Below are positions 1 through 9,109 of a stretch of DNA of 64,000 bases, piece by piece. The notes beneath the pieces were generated by a model. That model worked only from the letters and a program-made list of their open reading frames with translations. It did no database searches and was not told where the DNA came from. How positions within the stretch are numbered: the first letter of the stretch is position 1; the number at the start of each line of letters is the position of its first letter. The translations under genes were made by a program, and so were the position numbers. Origin of the DNA: Photobacterium aquae (GTDB lineage: Bacteria > Pseudomonadota > Gammaproteobacteria > Enterobacterales > Vibrionaceae); assembly GCF_001029445.1 (NCBI RefSeq), contig NZ_LDOT01000006.1, positions 124,001 to 188,000 of the forward strand, written 5' to 3'.

Positions 1-3
1 GAA

Positions 4-348
4 ATGGCAATGGTATGGGTGGTTATGCCAATAGTATTAAGCTATTGGTTGCAAGCGGCGCATTTTCTGCGAATAGGAAATGGTGTCGGTTTTTGGTGTA
101 GTTTTTTGTTTCCATTGCTACTTGTGATAAAAGCCCGTTGGGTGCCTAAAGTGGTGATGCTTGGATTGGTAGTTATCTCGGTTAATTGGGTCTTTGTCAC
201 TTATCAAATATTAGTGGAAAGATTGATGCAGGGAGGAGACTGGCTACGTATGTTATTGATTATGGGCTTTGTTATTTGCTTTACTTTGATGTCTATGGCG
301 ATGTTTTATACGAATGCTCTGACAAGGCGTTATTGCGGTATGAAGTGA
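4..348 (+). CDS. Small integral membrane protein, possibly 5'-truncated by the window edge
   Basis: The 114 visible residues are dominated by four hydrophobic stretches (about residues 3-20, 28-42, 48-66 and 82-102), so this is an inner-membrane protein. The reading frame is open to the first base of the window, so the true start may lie upstream. There is no recognisable motif and I do not recognise the family. It is followed by a 215-base gap before ribA. The function is unknown. Confidence 0.55.
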   Translation: MAMVWVVMPIVLSYWLQAAHFLRIGNGVGFWCSFLFPLLLVIKARWVPKVVMLGLVVISVNWVFVTYQILVERLMQGGDWLRMLLIMGFVICFTLMSMAMFYTNALTRRYCGMK

Positions 349-420
349 AACAGTAAGGTGAGTAGTGGGGAGAGAGCATCATGTAGTGAATATCCGTACA
401 AATCTTAGTGTTGATTTGTT

Positions 421-432
421 ATGTTATAACAT
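421..432. promoter_or_regulatory. Perfect 12-bp AT-rich palindrome upstream of ribA
   Basis: ATGTTATAACAT is exactly self-complementary and lies about 130 bases before the ribA start. The half-sites resemble the TGTTATA / TATAACA arms of Zur boxes but without the usual spacer. It could be an operator or simply AT-rich promoter DNA. The assignment is not established. Confidence 0.25.
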
Positions 433-526
433 TATAAGTTAGAGGCAGGCTATTTGCGCCGTAATGCCTTTGTGCTGTTTTAGTGTCATAATTTTAGATA
501 TCATCAGTGGTATTGTCTCTCACTGT

Positions 527-539
527 CCGGGCTGCCCGG
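527..539 (+). other. GC-rich mini-hairpin in the ribA leader
   Basis: A CCGGG/CCCGG stem with a 3-base loop sits about 25 bases before the ribA start codon and could affect translation or mRNA stability. It is seen directly in the sequence; any role is inference. No FMN riboswitch signature is visible. Confidence 0.3.
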
Positions 540-563
540 GTGTAGAAATATATTAGGAACAAC

Positions 564-1163
564 ATGGTAACTGTAAGGGCACGAGTGCCATTTAAAGTCG
601 GCCAGAAAAGTCATATTCCGGCTGATCTGCTTTCATTCAATGGGTTGGAATCGGGCAAAGAGCATGTAGCTCTGATTTTCAATCAGGCAGACAAACAAGG
701 TCAGCCACCTCTGGTTCGTATGCATTCTGAGTGCTTAACTGGGGATGTGTTTCATTCATCACGCTGTGACTGTGGTGAGCAACTTGATGAGACGATTGTA
801 AAAATGGGCGAGGAAGGCGGGGTATTGCTGTACTTGCGTCAGGAAGGCCGTGGTATTGGTTTATATAATAAAATCGATGCCTACGAATTACAAAGTCAGG
901 GTATGAACACCTATGAAGCCAATAATCATCTAGGTTTTGGTGATGATCTGCGTGAGTTCACTGAAGCCGCAATGATGCTTCAGGCATTGGGACTGAAGAA
1001 GATCCGTCTGATTACCAATAATCCAAAGAAAATTCAGGATCTCGAAGCACTAGGCATTGAGATTGAGGAAGTTGTTGGTACTAAGGCTTATGTGAAAGAC
1101 GGTAACGAATACTATCTGAAAACAAAAGCAAGTCACGGTAAGCATCGCTTCCATTTCGATTGA
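564..1163 (+). CDS. ribA: GTP cyclohydrolase II
   Basis: RibA opens the imidazole ring of GTP and releases formate and pyrophosphate, giving the diaminopyrimidine that starts riboflavin synthesis; it acts in the cytosol. The 199 residues match the E. coli enzyme (196 aa) in length. The zinc ligands are C57, C68 and C70 in [30 protein letters not shown] (about 91-100) binds the substrate phosphates, and the catalytic Tyr lies in KIDAYEL. The ATG follows an AGGAAC ribosome-binding site. It is monocistronic, with a strong terminator 23 bases after the stop. This is RibA alone; there is no fused RibB domain. Confidence 0.96.
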   Translation: MVTVRARVPFKVGQKSHIPADLLSFNGLESGKEHVALIFNQADKQGQPPLVRMHSECLTGDVFHSSRCDCGEQLDETIVKMGEEGGVLLYLRQEGRGIGLYNKIDAYELQSQGMNTYEANNHLGFGDDLREFTEAAMMLQALGLKKIRLITNNPKKIQDLEALGIEIEEVVGTKAYVKDGNEYYLKTKASHGKHRFHFD

Positions 1164-1185
1164 TATTCATCACTCGTATACCTTC

Positions 1186-1211
1186 AAAACCCCGCAAATG
1201 CGGGGTTTTTT
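1186..1211 (+). terminator. Rho-independent terminator of ribA
   Basis: A CCCCGC/GCGGGG stem with an AAAT loop is preceded by four A and followed by six T, 23 bases after the ribA stop. Confidence 0.9.
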
Positions 1212-1558
1212 GTTATGCGGCGTCACAGGTCCGATACATTGAAGTCACTTGTAAATCTTGTTTCTTAGTGTGATCTAAATCTTCTTTCAGTTTTCGATCA
1301 TATTTATTTGTCATTATCTTTTCTAATGAATCTCATAATAAACAATCGTGTGAATCAATGCGTTATTTTATTGCCAGAAAATACGTTCAGGATTAGTATC
1401 TGCGCATCTTGGTAGATTATGATTCCGTGAAAATGTAAAAACAAAGCAATTGCTTTTATATTGAAAGAAAAACACAGAGTTATATTCTGATTGGTGGTGG
1501 TTTTTTCCACTGTTTTCCGTCGTTAACGATATTTTATTCTGTAATAAGGATTTTGGTT
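1212..1558. other. Intergenic, ribA to emrD
   Basis: About 350 AT-rich bases without a convincing gene. It presumably holds the emrD promoter; an AAGGA ribosome-binding site sits at about 1546-1550. I see no riboswitch, repeat or recognisable operator. Confidence 0.5.
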
Positions 1559-2767
1559 GTGAAACAGCAATCGTCTTCCGCTAGCATGGCGAAATTGTTA
1601 TTCCTATTGATTATTTTGGTCGCTGTTGGTCAGATGACACAGACTATGTATGTGCCTTCTATCCCAGCCATGTCAGAATTTTTCTCTGTTAAGTCTGCTT
1701 ACCTGCAGGCTGTAATGGCGGCATATTTGATCCCTTACGGCTTGTCGCAGTTCATTTATGGCCCGCTCTCAGATCGCATTGGCCGCCGTCCGGTGATTTT
1801 ACTGGGTATGGGGATTTTCCTGTTGGGCATCGTGAGTGCATTGTTTGCCCCAAGCTTCGAGTGGTTTTTGGCTGCCAGCTTTGTCCAGGGTATGGGAACC
1901 GGTTGTAGTGGGGCTATGTGCCGTACCGTTACCCGAGATTGTTATGAAGGTGAAGACCTGCACCGCGCGAACAGTTTAGTGAGCATGGGCATTATCTTTT
2001 CGCCTCTGATCGCGCCAGTGCTGGGTGGTTACTTGTCATCAGCGTTCACATGGCAGGCAAGCTACATGTTTTTGTTCGCTTTTGGTGCTGCTGTGACATT
2101 GGCTATGATGGTGTATTTTGCAGAGACATTGCCAGTTGAAAAACGTCGCCATGAACGCGTATTGGTAAGCTACCGCTATGTTTTGGGCAATCGTCGTTTT
2201 CAAGGCTATGTTTTGTGCCTGATTGCTACCTTTGCCGGTATTGCCGCTTTTGAAGCTGCTGCGGGCGTATTATTGGGGAGCGTACTGAAGCTTGATCCTA
2301 AAACAGTCAGCTTGCTCTTTATTCTGCCGCTGCCGGGGTATCTGGCCGGTTCATGGCTTTCTGCCGTGCTTGCCAAGAAATTGGGTAATGCGAAGGTGAT
2401 GATGATCGGTATGCTTGCGATTACCTTGGGAGCTGTGATTATTTTGATTCCGGGTATGGCTGGTCTGGTTACTGTTAGTTCGCTGATTGGTGGTGCATTT
2501 GTTTATTTTGCCGGAGCGGGTGTATTGTTCCCTGCGGCAACAACCGCTGCCATCCAGCCATTTCCTCATCATGCTGGGACTGCCGGGGCGATTCTTGGCG
2601 GCCTGCAGAACCTAGGTGCTGGCTTGGCAACTCTGGCGGCATCCATGATGCGAGCAGAGGATCAATATAGCCTAGGAGCTGTGATGTCAGTAATGGCGAT
2701 TCTTGTTGTGTTCAGCCTTATTTGGGTGCGCCGCAACGAGAATCAAGACAGCCACGTATTGGTGTAG
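1559..2767 (+). CDS. emrD: EmrD-type multidrug efflux MFS transporter
   Basis: This is a 12-TM major facilitator drug/H+ antiporter of the DHA1 family, 402 residues against 394 in E. coli EmrD. The MFS signature between TM2 and TM3 is GPLSDRIGRRPV. Motif C-like GIIFSPLIAPVLGGY in TM5 marks an antiporter. EmrD proteins export amphipathic uncouplers and detergents from the inner leaflet. GTG at 1559 is preferred over the TTG at 1553 because it sits 8 bases after TAAGGA. It stands alone, between the ribA terminator and a terminator shared with yciU. The subfamily call (EmrD rather than another Bcr-like pump) rests on overall resemblance. Confidence 0.85.
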   Translation: MKQQSSSASMAKLLFLLIILVAVGQMTQTMYVPSIPAMSEFFSVKSAYLQAVMAAYLIPYGLSQFIYGPLSDRIGRRPVILLGMGIFLLGIVSALFAPSFEWFLAASFVQGMGTGCSGAMCRTVTRDCYEGEDLHRANSLVSMGIIFSPLIAPVLGGYLSSAFTWQASYMFLFAFGAAVTLAMMVYFAETLPVEKRRHERVLVSYRYVLGNRRFQGYVLCLIATFAGIAAFEAAAGVLLGSVLKLDPKTVSLLFILPLPGYLAGSWLSAVLAKKLGNAKVMMIGMLAITLGAVIILIPGMAGLVTVSSLIGGAFVYFAGAGVLFPAATTAAIQPFPHHAGTAGAILGGLQNLGAGLATLAASMMRAEDQYSLGAVMSVMAILVVFSLIWVRRNENQDSHVLV

Positions 2768-2786
2768 TGCTGATTTGTCCCCCCCC

Positions 2787-2818
2787 AAAAAAAACGGAGC
2801 ATTTGCTCCGTTTTTTTT
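2787..2818. terminator. Bidirectional terminator between emrD and yciU
   Basis: A CGGAGC/GCTCCG stem with a 4-base loop (ATTT) is flanked by eight A and eight T, so it works for both convergent genes. A run of eight C directly precedes it. Confidence 0.9.
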
Positions 2819-2847
2819 AACTGTTCGACGCTATCGAGTTGCGGTGA

Positions 2848-3174
2848 TTAATCGCGCTTCCATAGGATGTGGCAGAATTTATTATCTGGGTCGCGGCTTA
2901 CCAGAAGTCGGGCAAACACATCGTCCAATTCGTCGTTCTCTTCGTTGACCAGACCAACGCGTACTTCTGCATAGACTTCTTTATCAACGTCAAAACCGAC
3001 ATGCTCGGCCCAATCGTCTTTTGTTTCGACAAGCTCAGCAGCACCGCGCTCATCAAACTGAAGGGTAAAGAGCAATACGTCTGCAGAGTCTAGGTTATCG
3101 GCGGCCATTTCCAGGAAAATGTCGTAGGCGGCATCAATAACGTCGTCGTAAGAAATGAGGTTTGGTGTTTCCAT
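2848..3174 (-). CDS. yciU: YciU family putative dsDNA-mimic protein (UPF0263)
   Basis: A 108-residue, strongly acidic protein matching E. coli YciU and Haemophilus HI1450. The conserved block AYDIFLEMAADNLDSADVLL is near the N-terminus, VFARLLVSRDPD and FCHILW at the C-terminus. Family structures show a surface charge pattern resembling duplex DNA, and HI1450 was reported to bind HU-type proteins; the physiological role is unsettled. It is convergent with emrD and shares its terminator. The start is the only Met that preserves the family N-terminus. Confidence 0.9.
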   Translation of the reverse strand: METPNLISYDDVIDAAYDIFLEMAADNLDSADVLLFTLQFDERGAAELVETKDDWAEHVGFDVDKEVYAEVRVGLVNEENDELDDVFARLLVSRDPDNKFCHILWKRD

Positions 3175-3292
3175 GAGCTACATCTGTCTCTAGTTGAGTG
3201 AGCAGACAGTATAGCGAGACAGGTACGGAATAGAAATAGTTTGCTGGAATGACGCACAAAAGCGCTGGGGAAGGGGCGTTACGAAGAAGATA

Positions 3293-3329
3293 CTAGCCTG
3301 ACTCCAGAGTATATCGGGTGTCAGGCTAG
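3293..3329 (-). terminator. Long hairpin after efpL, probable terminator
   Basis: A perfect 10-bp inverted repeat (CTAGCCTGAC at 3293-3302 and GTCAGGCTAG at 3320-3329) with a 17-base loop lies just past the efpL stop. The minus-strand tail is only moderately U-rich (TATCTTCTTC), so it may be a weak terminator or a 3'-end stabiliser. Confidence 0.5.
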
Positions 3330-3343
3330 TGGGAGATCAGCGA

Positions 3344-3910
3344 TTAAGCACGGCCAGTGTATTTACGCTCAGCAGTGTTGATCACAATCTTGTCTTCTTG
3401 AGAGATGTACTCAGGAACTTGTACTACTAGACCAGTTACAAGGCGAGCTGGCTTAGTACGAGCTGATGCTGATGCACCTTTGATTGACGGATCTGTTTCA
3501 ACGATGTCAAGCTCAACAGTTGAAGGTAGCTCTAGGCCTGCTGCTTTATCGTTAACAAGGATCACCATTAGACCTTGAGTTGCTTCAGTGATGAAAAGCA
3601 TTTCATCTGCAATGTCAGAAGCATTGAAGGTGTACTGGTCGAAGTTTTCGTTATCCATGAAGATGATTGTGTCGCCGTCAGCATAAGAGTATGCAACAGG
3701 GCGTTTAGTCATATCTACAGTTTCAACTACGTCATCAGACTTCAGACGCTCGTCAACGCGTGCACCTGTAGTTAGGTCAGTACAACGCATCTTGTAGATT
3801 TTTGCGCCGCCACGGCCACCTGGAGTGGTTACTTCAATATCTTTAACCAGAAGAGTTTTGCCTTCTGAAAGGATAACAAAACCTTTTTTAATTTCACTAG
3901 CTTTTGGCAT
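3344..3910 (-). CDS. efpL: Elongation factor P-like protein EfpL (YeiP)
   Basis: EfpL is the EF-P paralogue that rescues ribosomes stalled at proline-rich and other difficult sequences, using three OB-like domains. The 188 residues align end to end with E. coli YeiP: MPKASEIKKG at the N-terminus, the family motif IKGASASARTKPA around residue 145, and QVPEYIS near the C-terminus. The domain-I loop reads TTPGGRGGAKIYK, placing Arg33 at the tip where EF-P carries a modified Lys34. It is therefore the non-modified subgroup and does not need EpmAB. It is monocistronic. Confidence 0.95.
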   Translation of the reverse strand: MPKASEIKKGFVILSEGKTLLVKDIEVTTPGGRGGAKIYKMRCTDLTTGARVDERLKSDDVVETVDMTKRPVAYSYADGDTIIFMDNENFDQYTFNASDIADEMLFITEATQGLMVILVNDKAAGLELPSTVELDIVETDPSIKGASASARTKPARLVTGLVVQVPEYISQEDKIVINTAERKYTGRA

Positions 3911-3952
3911 GGGTTATATCTTACTGTTTGGAAAAACCGGAAATTACCACGG

Positions 3953-5524
3953 TTATGCGCTAACACCAACATTTTCGTGCTGGTTTCTCGTTATAGCCGT
4001 AGTTTGCATTGAATAAATTTTAAATTTGGCGATAAATCGGCTAAAAGGCATCGGCTTAGCGTAATAGTAGCCTTGGCTATACGGTATGCCCAGAGCGTCA
4101 ATTTGTTCGGCCTGCTCTTTCAATTCTACGCCCTCGGCGATGAGTTTGCATTTGAGGGTGCGTCCCATGTCGGCCATGTTGCTCAATATCGACTGGGTGA
4201 CAGAGTCGGTTGCTGAGCCGGCAACGAAAGAACGGTCGATCTTGATAATATCAAAGCTCAGTTCACGTAGAGTAGAGAGCCCCGCATAGCCCGTTCCGAA
4301 ATCATCTAGAGCCCATGTCACGCCAACGTCACGAAGCCGCTGCATGGCCTGCTTGAGCTCATTGATATCGCTGTTGGCAAAACTGTCTCGCTCGGAAAAC
4401 TCCAAGACGAAATTGTGCCTTAAACTCTGATGCTGTTGGATAAGTGCAATAAGCGGCTCGACGAATGCCTTATTGGCGATCATGCTAGCGGTGACGTTAA
4501 CAGAGATATAAAAGGGCTTCTTCATCGTCATCACGGCTAATTTTTCGTTGGCCGCATTCTCGATCATCTTTAGGGTGAGGGCACAAATTTGCCCTGTCTC
4601 CTCGGCTTGGGGAATAAATGCCATAGGGAGAACCAAGCCATGACGAGGGTGATGCCAGCGAACGAGCAGTTCAGCGCCGATCCATTCGCCCGTTTTGTTT
4701 TCTATGATGGGTTGATAGTAGTTAACGAATTCATTGTGCTCTATGCCGCGTTGCAGATCGGATCGTTGAGATTTTTGCTCATTAGCAAAGCGGCGAGTCA
4801 GCCAAGTGCAGAAACAAGCACTGCCCAATATGAAAACTAAGCCAATATATAAATAGCTTTTGATTTGGCACCATAACATATATGGAGAATATCCAACATG
4901 TACCACAATAGGGTAGTGTTCCGATGTGGTGCGCATATCAAAAATAGGGTTACGGTGTGGAGCGCTGAAATTCTGACATAATGGATTAACTTGCTTGCCA
5001 TAACCAATACAAGCAAAAACATGACGAGTTGTTGCTATACTGGCAAGCCAATAATTTACAAAGCCGGAATTAAGCAGTACGCGATACCAACCACTTGATC
5101 CTTGCAACATGAAAAATAGGTTCACGTTACCTGTTCTTGAATTAATATCACGGTAGAAATAATAACGTGAGTCTAATGCTGATATATTTACAGAAATATC
5201 AGTGTGAGTACTGGTAAGTATATGTGAATCACGGTCACTACACTTTAAGGTATTGTTTTGAATGTAGCTTATTTCTTCTACTGAACCGGAATCAAAAGTC
5301 AGCTGCATAAGCTCCTCCCTCGCGAGCATGCTGCAAGGTGGGTATTGCTGATCAATTTGAATCAATCTTTCTTCAAGTTGTCCGAAATTGCTATTGATAC
5401 GATCTAGCATTGCCTGAGAGACATAGGTGACTTGCCGCTGGGATAACTTGTTTACCGAAACAACAAATATCATTGATGCTAATAAAAAAGCGGATACAAA
5501 AACAGTAATCTCAAGTTTTTTCAT
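3953..5524 (-). CDS. Membrane-bound CSS-motif EAL-domain c-di-GMP phosphodiesterase
   Basis: Hydrolyses cyclic di-GMP to pGpG and so favours motility over biofilm. Layout: TM1 at about 5-25; a periplasmic CSS-type sensor with C64 in PPCSM and C95; TM2 at about 222-242; and an EAL domain at about 255-505. All catalytic signatures are present: ELLVRW (E285), NVTASM, DDFGTGYAGLSTL, KIDRSFV, AEGVE and QGYYYAKPMP, so it should be active. There is no GGDEF domain. In the family the periplasmic cysteines form a DsbA/DsbB-controlled disulfide that regulates activity and proteolysis. The ribosome-binding site is weak, so the start is less certain. It is divergent from the NTase-polB pair. Confidence 0.92.
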   Translation of the reverse strand: MKKLEITVFVSAFLLASMIFVVSVNKLSQRQVTYVSQAMLDRINSNFGQLEERLIQIDQQYPPCSMLAREELMQLTFDSGSVEEISYIQNNTLKCSDRDSHILTSTHTDISVNISALDSRYYFYRDINSRTGNVNLFFMLQGSSGWYRVLLNSGFVNYWLASIATTRHVFACIGYGKQVNPLCQNFSAPHRNPIFDMRTTSEHYPIVVHVGYSPYMLWCQIKSYLYIGLVFILGSACFCTWLTRRFANEQKSQRSDLQRGIEHNEFVNYYQPIIENKTGEWIGAELLVRWHHPRHGLVLPMAFIPQAEETGQICALTLKMIENAANEKLAVMTMKKPFYISVNVTASMIANKAFVEPLIALIQQHQSLRHNFVLEFSERDSFANSDINELKQAMQRLRDVGVTWALDDFGTGYAGLSTLRELSFDIIKIDRSFVAGSATDSVTQSILSNMADMGRTLKCKLIAEGVELKEQAEQIDALGIPYSQGYYYAKPMPFSRFIAKFKIYSMQTTAITRNQHENVGVSA

Positions 5525-5714
5525 TCTAGTTATAGCCAGAAGGATTAACCAGTGAATGATATACTAATCTTTACGAATAGAAAATTAATTAAGGAAAATA
5601 TATTTATACCAATATTGCCCCATTAATACTGGCTGTTTATTCTGTTCATTGCGGAGTTGTTGGTTGTTTTCTAGTATTTTATGTTGAGTTAAATATGACC
5701 GAAATAATGCTTGG

Positions 5715-5856
5715 TGAGGAATACCTTTAAACGCAGGCTATGGTTACGACACCCCACTCAGTCGTTTGGCACAAGTGCGCACAAATCACTCTGGAACGAG
5801 CATCTTGCACTAAGCGAAGGCGGCTAAAGAGTGGTATATTGTACCACCACTTTTTT
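5715..5856 (+). ncRNA. Candidate small RNA or leader attenuator upstream of the NTase-polB genes
   Basis: In the gap between the EAL gene and the NTase-like gene there is a C-rich, partly palindromic stretch (GTGCGCAC at 5775-5782). It ends in a hairpin GTGGTA/TACCAC (5831-5847), then CAC and six T (5851-5856), which looks like an intrinsic terminator with no gene upstream on this strand. It may end a small RNA of about 140 nt or attenuate transcription into the NTase-polB pair. The 5' end is a guess. I recognise no known RNA family. Confidence 0.35.
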
Positions 5857-5903
5857 CGCGTTTCAGTGAACAGAGTAGTGGAAGATTGGTAAGGAAGTTT
5901 TCA

Positions 5904-6677
5904 GTGTCACGTGTTCTCCCCGAATTTGATAAACATTTTTCTATTCAGCCACAATTTCGCCCTCTATTGATCGAGGTCGTTAAGCAAATTCAGTCTTTTT
6001 TAGGTAAAAAAGCATACAGTATCTATCTTGCTGGTAGTGTTGCACGAGGCTCTGCTGTTGTTGGGCGATCGGATGTTAATTTGACGGTGGTGACCGCTGC
6101 ACCTTTGACGGCTGCAGAGCGCGCTTTGGTCTTGAATGTTGCCCTCCGTGCGAAGCAGATTCATCCCATATCCCGTAATATTGAACTCACCTTGGTTGAA
6201 TTGGCGGAGGTGCTTGATATCGCTAATGTGTTCCGTTGGGGATTTTGGTTCAAGCATTGCAGCCATCGTATCGCAGGGGATGATCTTGCGTCACGTTTTG
6301 GTTGTTTCGAGGCGAGTTGGGAAATTGCCAAGCAACTAAATGCGGATTTGCCTCATTGTCTGTCGAGTTACCGCCGTAAGATTATGGCGACGAAAGTCGT
6401 GGCAGATTATCTCGATTACTGCGATTTTATTGCTCGCAAGATGCTGTGGGCTGCTTTTGGCTTGGTTTTTCACCGGAAGCGACAATTGGCGCTCTCATTG
6501 GAAGATGCCTCGTCAGTATTTCTTGAATACTACCCGGATAAGAGCACGGAAATCGAACGACTGTTTGTGCTGATATCTCGAACCCAAGTACCAAAAAAAG
6601 CCTCGCTCTATATGCTAGATAGCTTTGGTAGTTGGTTAGTCGCAGAGTTTGATAAAATTAATAGAAAGATAGGGTAA
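5904..6677 (+). CDS. Nucleotidyltransferase-fold protein with degenerate active site, preceding polB
   Basis: A 257-residue protein with a Pol-beta-type nucleotidyltransferase signature near the N-terminus: AGSVARGSAVVGRSDVNL (about 43-60). The usual SDxD pair is S56-D57-V58-N59, so the second metal-binding Asp is Asn. Catalysis may be lost or altered. The rest looks helical with no other motif. GTG at 5904 is chosen over the upstream TTG at 5886 because AAGGA lies 8 bases before it. It ends 31 bases before polB, so co-transcription is likely. I cannot assign a substrate. Confidence 0.6.
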   Translation: MSRVLPEFDKHFSIQPQFRPLLIEVVKQIQSFLGKKAYSIYLAGSVARGSAVVGRSDVNLTVVTAAPLTAAERALVLNVALRAKQIHPISRNIELTLVELAEVLDIANVFRWGFWFKHCSHRIAGDDLASRFGCFEASWEIAKQLNADLPHCLSSYRRKIMATKVVADYLDYCDFIARKMLWAAFGLVFHRKRQLALSLEDASSVFLEYYPDKSTEIERLFVLISRTQVPKKASLYMLDSFGSWLVAEFDKINRKIG

Positions 6678-6708
6678 TGATATTGCTCATGTTGAAATCG
6701 AGGTTTGT

Positions 6709-9087
6709 TTGCAAGCACAATCACAGGGGTTCGTACTAACCCGTCAAAGCCGTGACAGTCGCGGGTCTACGGAGATCACTCTTTGGGTTAAGACTCCGGA
6801 AGGGCCTGCCAAGTTAACCATTGTGGGTGATGAGCCGGTTTGTTTTGTTCGCCAGCAGGATCTTGATGGGGCACAGCACAGTCTCAAAGATACTGGGGTG
6901 AATACCCGTTGGAAGTCTCTGGCCCTGAGTAACTTTCAACATCAGCCTATGGCGGCGGGTTACAGTAAGACTATCAAGGATAGCCATCAATTAGCCTCTG
7001 TATTGCAACACGCTGGCATCGAAGCCTATGAATCGGATATCCGTTTGGCGGATCGGTTTTTGATGGAGCGATTTATTCGTGGCGGGATTGCCTTTACCGG
7101 TCAGTTAAAACGCCGTAATGGCTTTCTGGAATATGCCAACGTCAAGGCTAAAGCCGCTGACTATAGACCTGAATTGACGGTTGTATCTTTGGATATTGAA
7201 TGCTCCGAAAAGGGCGTTCTCTACTCTGTCGGTTTGCATAGCGATAATGATAGTCGTGTGATTATGGTCGGCAAACCAGAACCAGACTGCGCGGAACAAA
7301 ATTGGATTGAGTGGGTAGACAGCGAAAAGGCGCTTCTTGAGGCCCTGGAAGCATGGTTTGTCCGTTTTGATCCTGATGTGGTGATTGGCTGGAACGTTAT
7401 TGATTTTGATTTTCGCTTGCTGATCCGCCGTGCAGAATGGAACAACGTGGGGTTGCGACTTGGCCGGGGCAATCAGCAGATGCATTGGCGCCAGTCTTCG
7501 CAAAATCCCAATCAAGGCTTTCTTACCGTGCCGGGTAGGGTGGTACTTGATGGTATCGATACCCTGAAAACAGCGACCTATAATTTCCGGTCATGGTCGC
7601 TGGAGTCTGTCTCCCAAGAGCTTCTGGGAGAAGGCAAGGCGATTCATAATGTTTATGATCGCATGGCGGAAATCAATCAAATGTACCGCGAGGACAAGCT
7701 TTCGCTGGCTACTTACAATTTGCAAGACTGCAAATTAGTAACGCGAATTTTCGCTCATACGCATTTGCTCGATTTTGCCATTGAGCGCAGTTGCCTGACG
7801 GGTGTTGAGCTCGATCGGGTGGGTGGCTCAGTGGCTGCTTTTACTAATCTCTATCTCCCTCAGCTTCATCGTGCCGGGTATGTTGCCCCTAGTCTAGATA
7901 GCGACAACTGGATTGCCAGTCCCGGCGGTTATGTGATGGATTCGAAACCGGGTCTGTACCAGTCTGTATTAGTGCTGGATTTTAAATCTCTGTATCCCTC
8001 TATTATCCGTTCTTTTCGTATTGACCCGCTTGGCCTGGTGGAAGGACTGCTACTTGAGGAAGGTAGGGATGACGAGCAGGCGATTGCCGGTTTTCGAGGC
8101 GGCCGCTTTCATCGCCAGCGGCATTTTTTGCCCAAGATGATCGAAGATTTATGGGCGGCACGGGATCAGGCAAAGCGCGATGGCGAAAAAGCGTTTTCCC
8201 AGGCGATAAAAATTATTATGAATTCCTTTTATGGCGTACTTGGCTCATCAGGTTGTCGGTTCTTCGATCATCGTTTGGCGTCTTCGATCACTATGCGGGG
8301 ACATGAGATCATGAAAGTGACCCGTGAATTGATAGAAGCGAAAGGCTATGAGGTTATTTACGGTGATACGGATTCGACGTTCGTCTCGCTTAATGGCAGC
8401 TTTTCGGCGGACCAGGCGGATGATATAGGCAAAGGGTTGGTTACATATATTAACCAGTGGTGGAGGGAACACCTAAGCGAAACCTATGGGTTGGAATCAG
8501 CTCTAGAGCTTGAGTACGAGACTCACTATCACCGCTTTTTGATGCCGACGATCCGTGGTCAGGAGACGGGCAGTAAGAAGCGTTATGCTGGTTTGGTCGA
8601 TGTGGGGGAAAATGAGCGCATTGTATTCAAGGGACTGGAGACGGTACGGACGGATTGGACAGCATTGGCCCAGAACTTTCAGAAAGTGATCTATCAGCGT
8701 ATTTTCCATGATCAGCCAGTGGAAGATTATGTACGGGAATATGTCGAGGCGACACGCAACGGGCAGCACAACGAAATGTTAGTTTATCGTAAAAGGTTAC
8801 GTCGTAACTTGAGCGAGTACCAGAAGAACGTCCCTCCTCATGTTCGTGCGGCAAGGATGGCGGATGAGTACAACAAACGCCATGGCCGTCCTTTGCAGTA
8901 CCAGAACGGTGGTTGGATAGAGTATGTGATTACCCTAAATGGCCCCGAACCATTAGAGGTAAGGCAAAGCCCAATTGACTACGAGCACTATGTTGAAAAG
9001 CAGATCCGTCCGGTTGCGGATGGGATTTTGCCTTTTATCGGCCAATCATTTAGTGAGATAACCGCCCCGCAGCTCGGACTTTTTTAA
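6709..9087 (+). CDS. polB: DNA polymerase II
   Basis: Family B DNA polymerase used for replication restart and translesion or repair synthesis; 792 residues against 783 in E. coli. The proofreading exonuclease motifs are intact: LDIEC (D162, E164), NVIDFDF (about 229-235) and YNLQD (D340). Polymerase motif A is [13 protein letters not shown] (424-436), motif [10 protein letters not shown] (501-509) and motif C YGDTDST (551-557). The C-terminal QLGLF is the beta-clamp binding peptide. TTG at 6709, with AGG 5 bases upstream, is the only sensible start after the in-frame stop at 6670. I did not find a clear CTGT-N8-ACAG LexA box upstream. Confidence 0.97.
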   Translation: MQAQSQGFVLTRQSRDSRGSTEITLWVKTPEGPAKLTIVGDEPVCFVRQQDLDGAQHSLKDTGVNTRWKSLALSNFQHQPMAAGYSKTIKDSHQLASVLQHAGIEAYESDIRLADRFLMERFIRGGIAFTGQLKRRNGFLEYANVKAKAADYRPELTVVSLDIECSEKGVLYSVGLHSDNDSRVIMVGKPEPDCAEQNWIEWVDSEKALLEALEAWFVRFDPDVVIGWNVIDFDFRLLIRRAEWNNVGLRLGRGNQQMHWRQSSQNPNQGFLTVPGRVVLDGIDTLKTATYNFRSWSLESVSQELLGEGKAIHNVYDRMAEINQMYREDKLSLATYNLQDCKLVTRIFAHTHLLDFAIERSCLTGVELDRVGGSVAAFTNLYLPQLHRAGYVAPSLDSDNWIASPGGYVMDSKPGLYQSVLVLDFKSLYPSIIRSFRIDPLGLVEGLLLEEGRDDEQAIAGFRGGRFHRQRHFLPKMIEDLWAARDQAKRDGEKAFSQAIKIIMNSFYGVLGSSGCRFFDHRLASSITMRGHEIMKVTRELIEAKGYEVIYGDTDSTFVSLNGSFSADQADDIGKGLVTYINQWWREHLSETYGLESALELEYETHYHRFLMPTIRGQETGSKKRYAGLVDVGENERIVFKGLETVRTDWTALAQNFQKVIYQRIFHDQPVEDYVREYVEATRNGQHNEMLVYRKRLRRNLSEYQKNVPPHVRAARMADEYNKRHGRPLQYQNGGWIEYVITLNGPEPLEVRQSPIDYEHYVEKQIRPVADGILPFIGQSFSEITAPQLGLF

Positions 9088-9109
9088 TTTTTATTCAGGG
9101 ATTTCCATC

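Noticed and set aside
2869..3093. Plus-strand frame opposite yciU
   Set aside because: Shadow of a well-supported minus-strand gene; no ribosome-binding site or family features.
2848..3174. First considered as RraB (RNase E inhibitor) because it is a small acidic protein
   Set aside because: Sequence blocks match YciU/HI1450 and not RraB.
5640..5903. LexA (SOS) box for polB
   Set aside because: CTGTTTATTCTGTTCA-like strings occur, but none fits CTGT-N8-ACAG.
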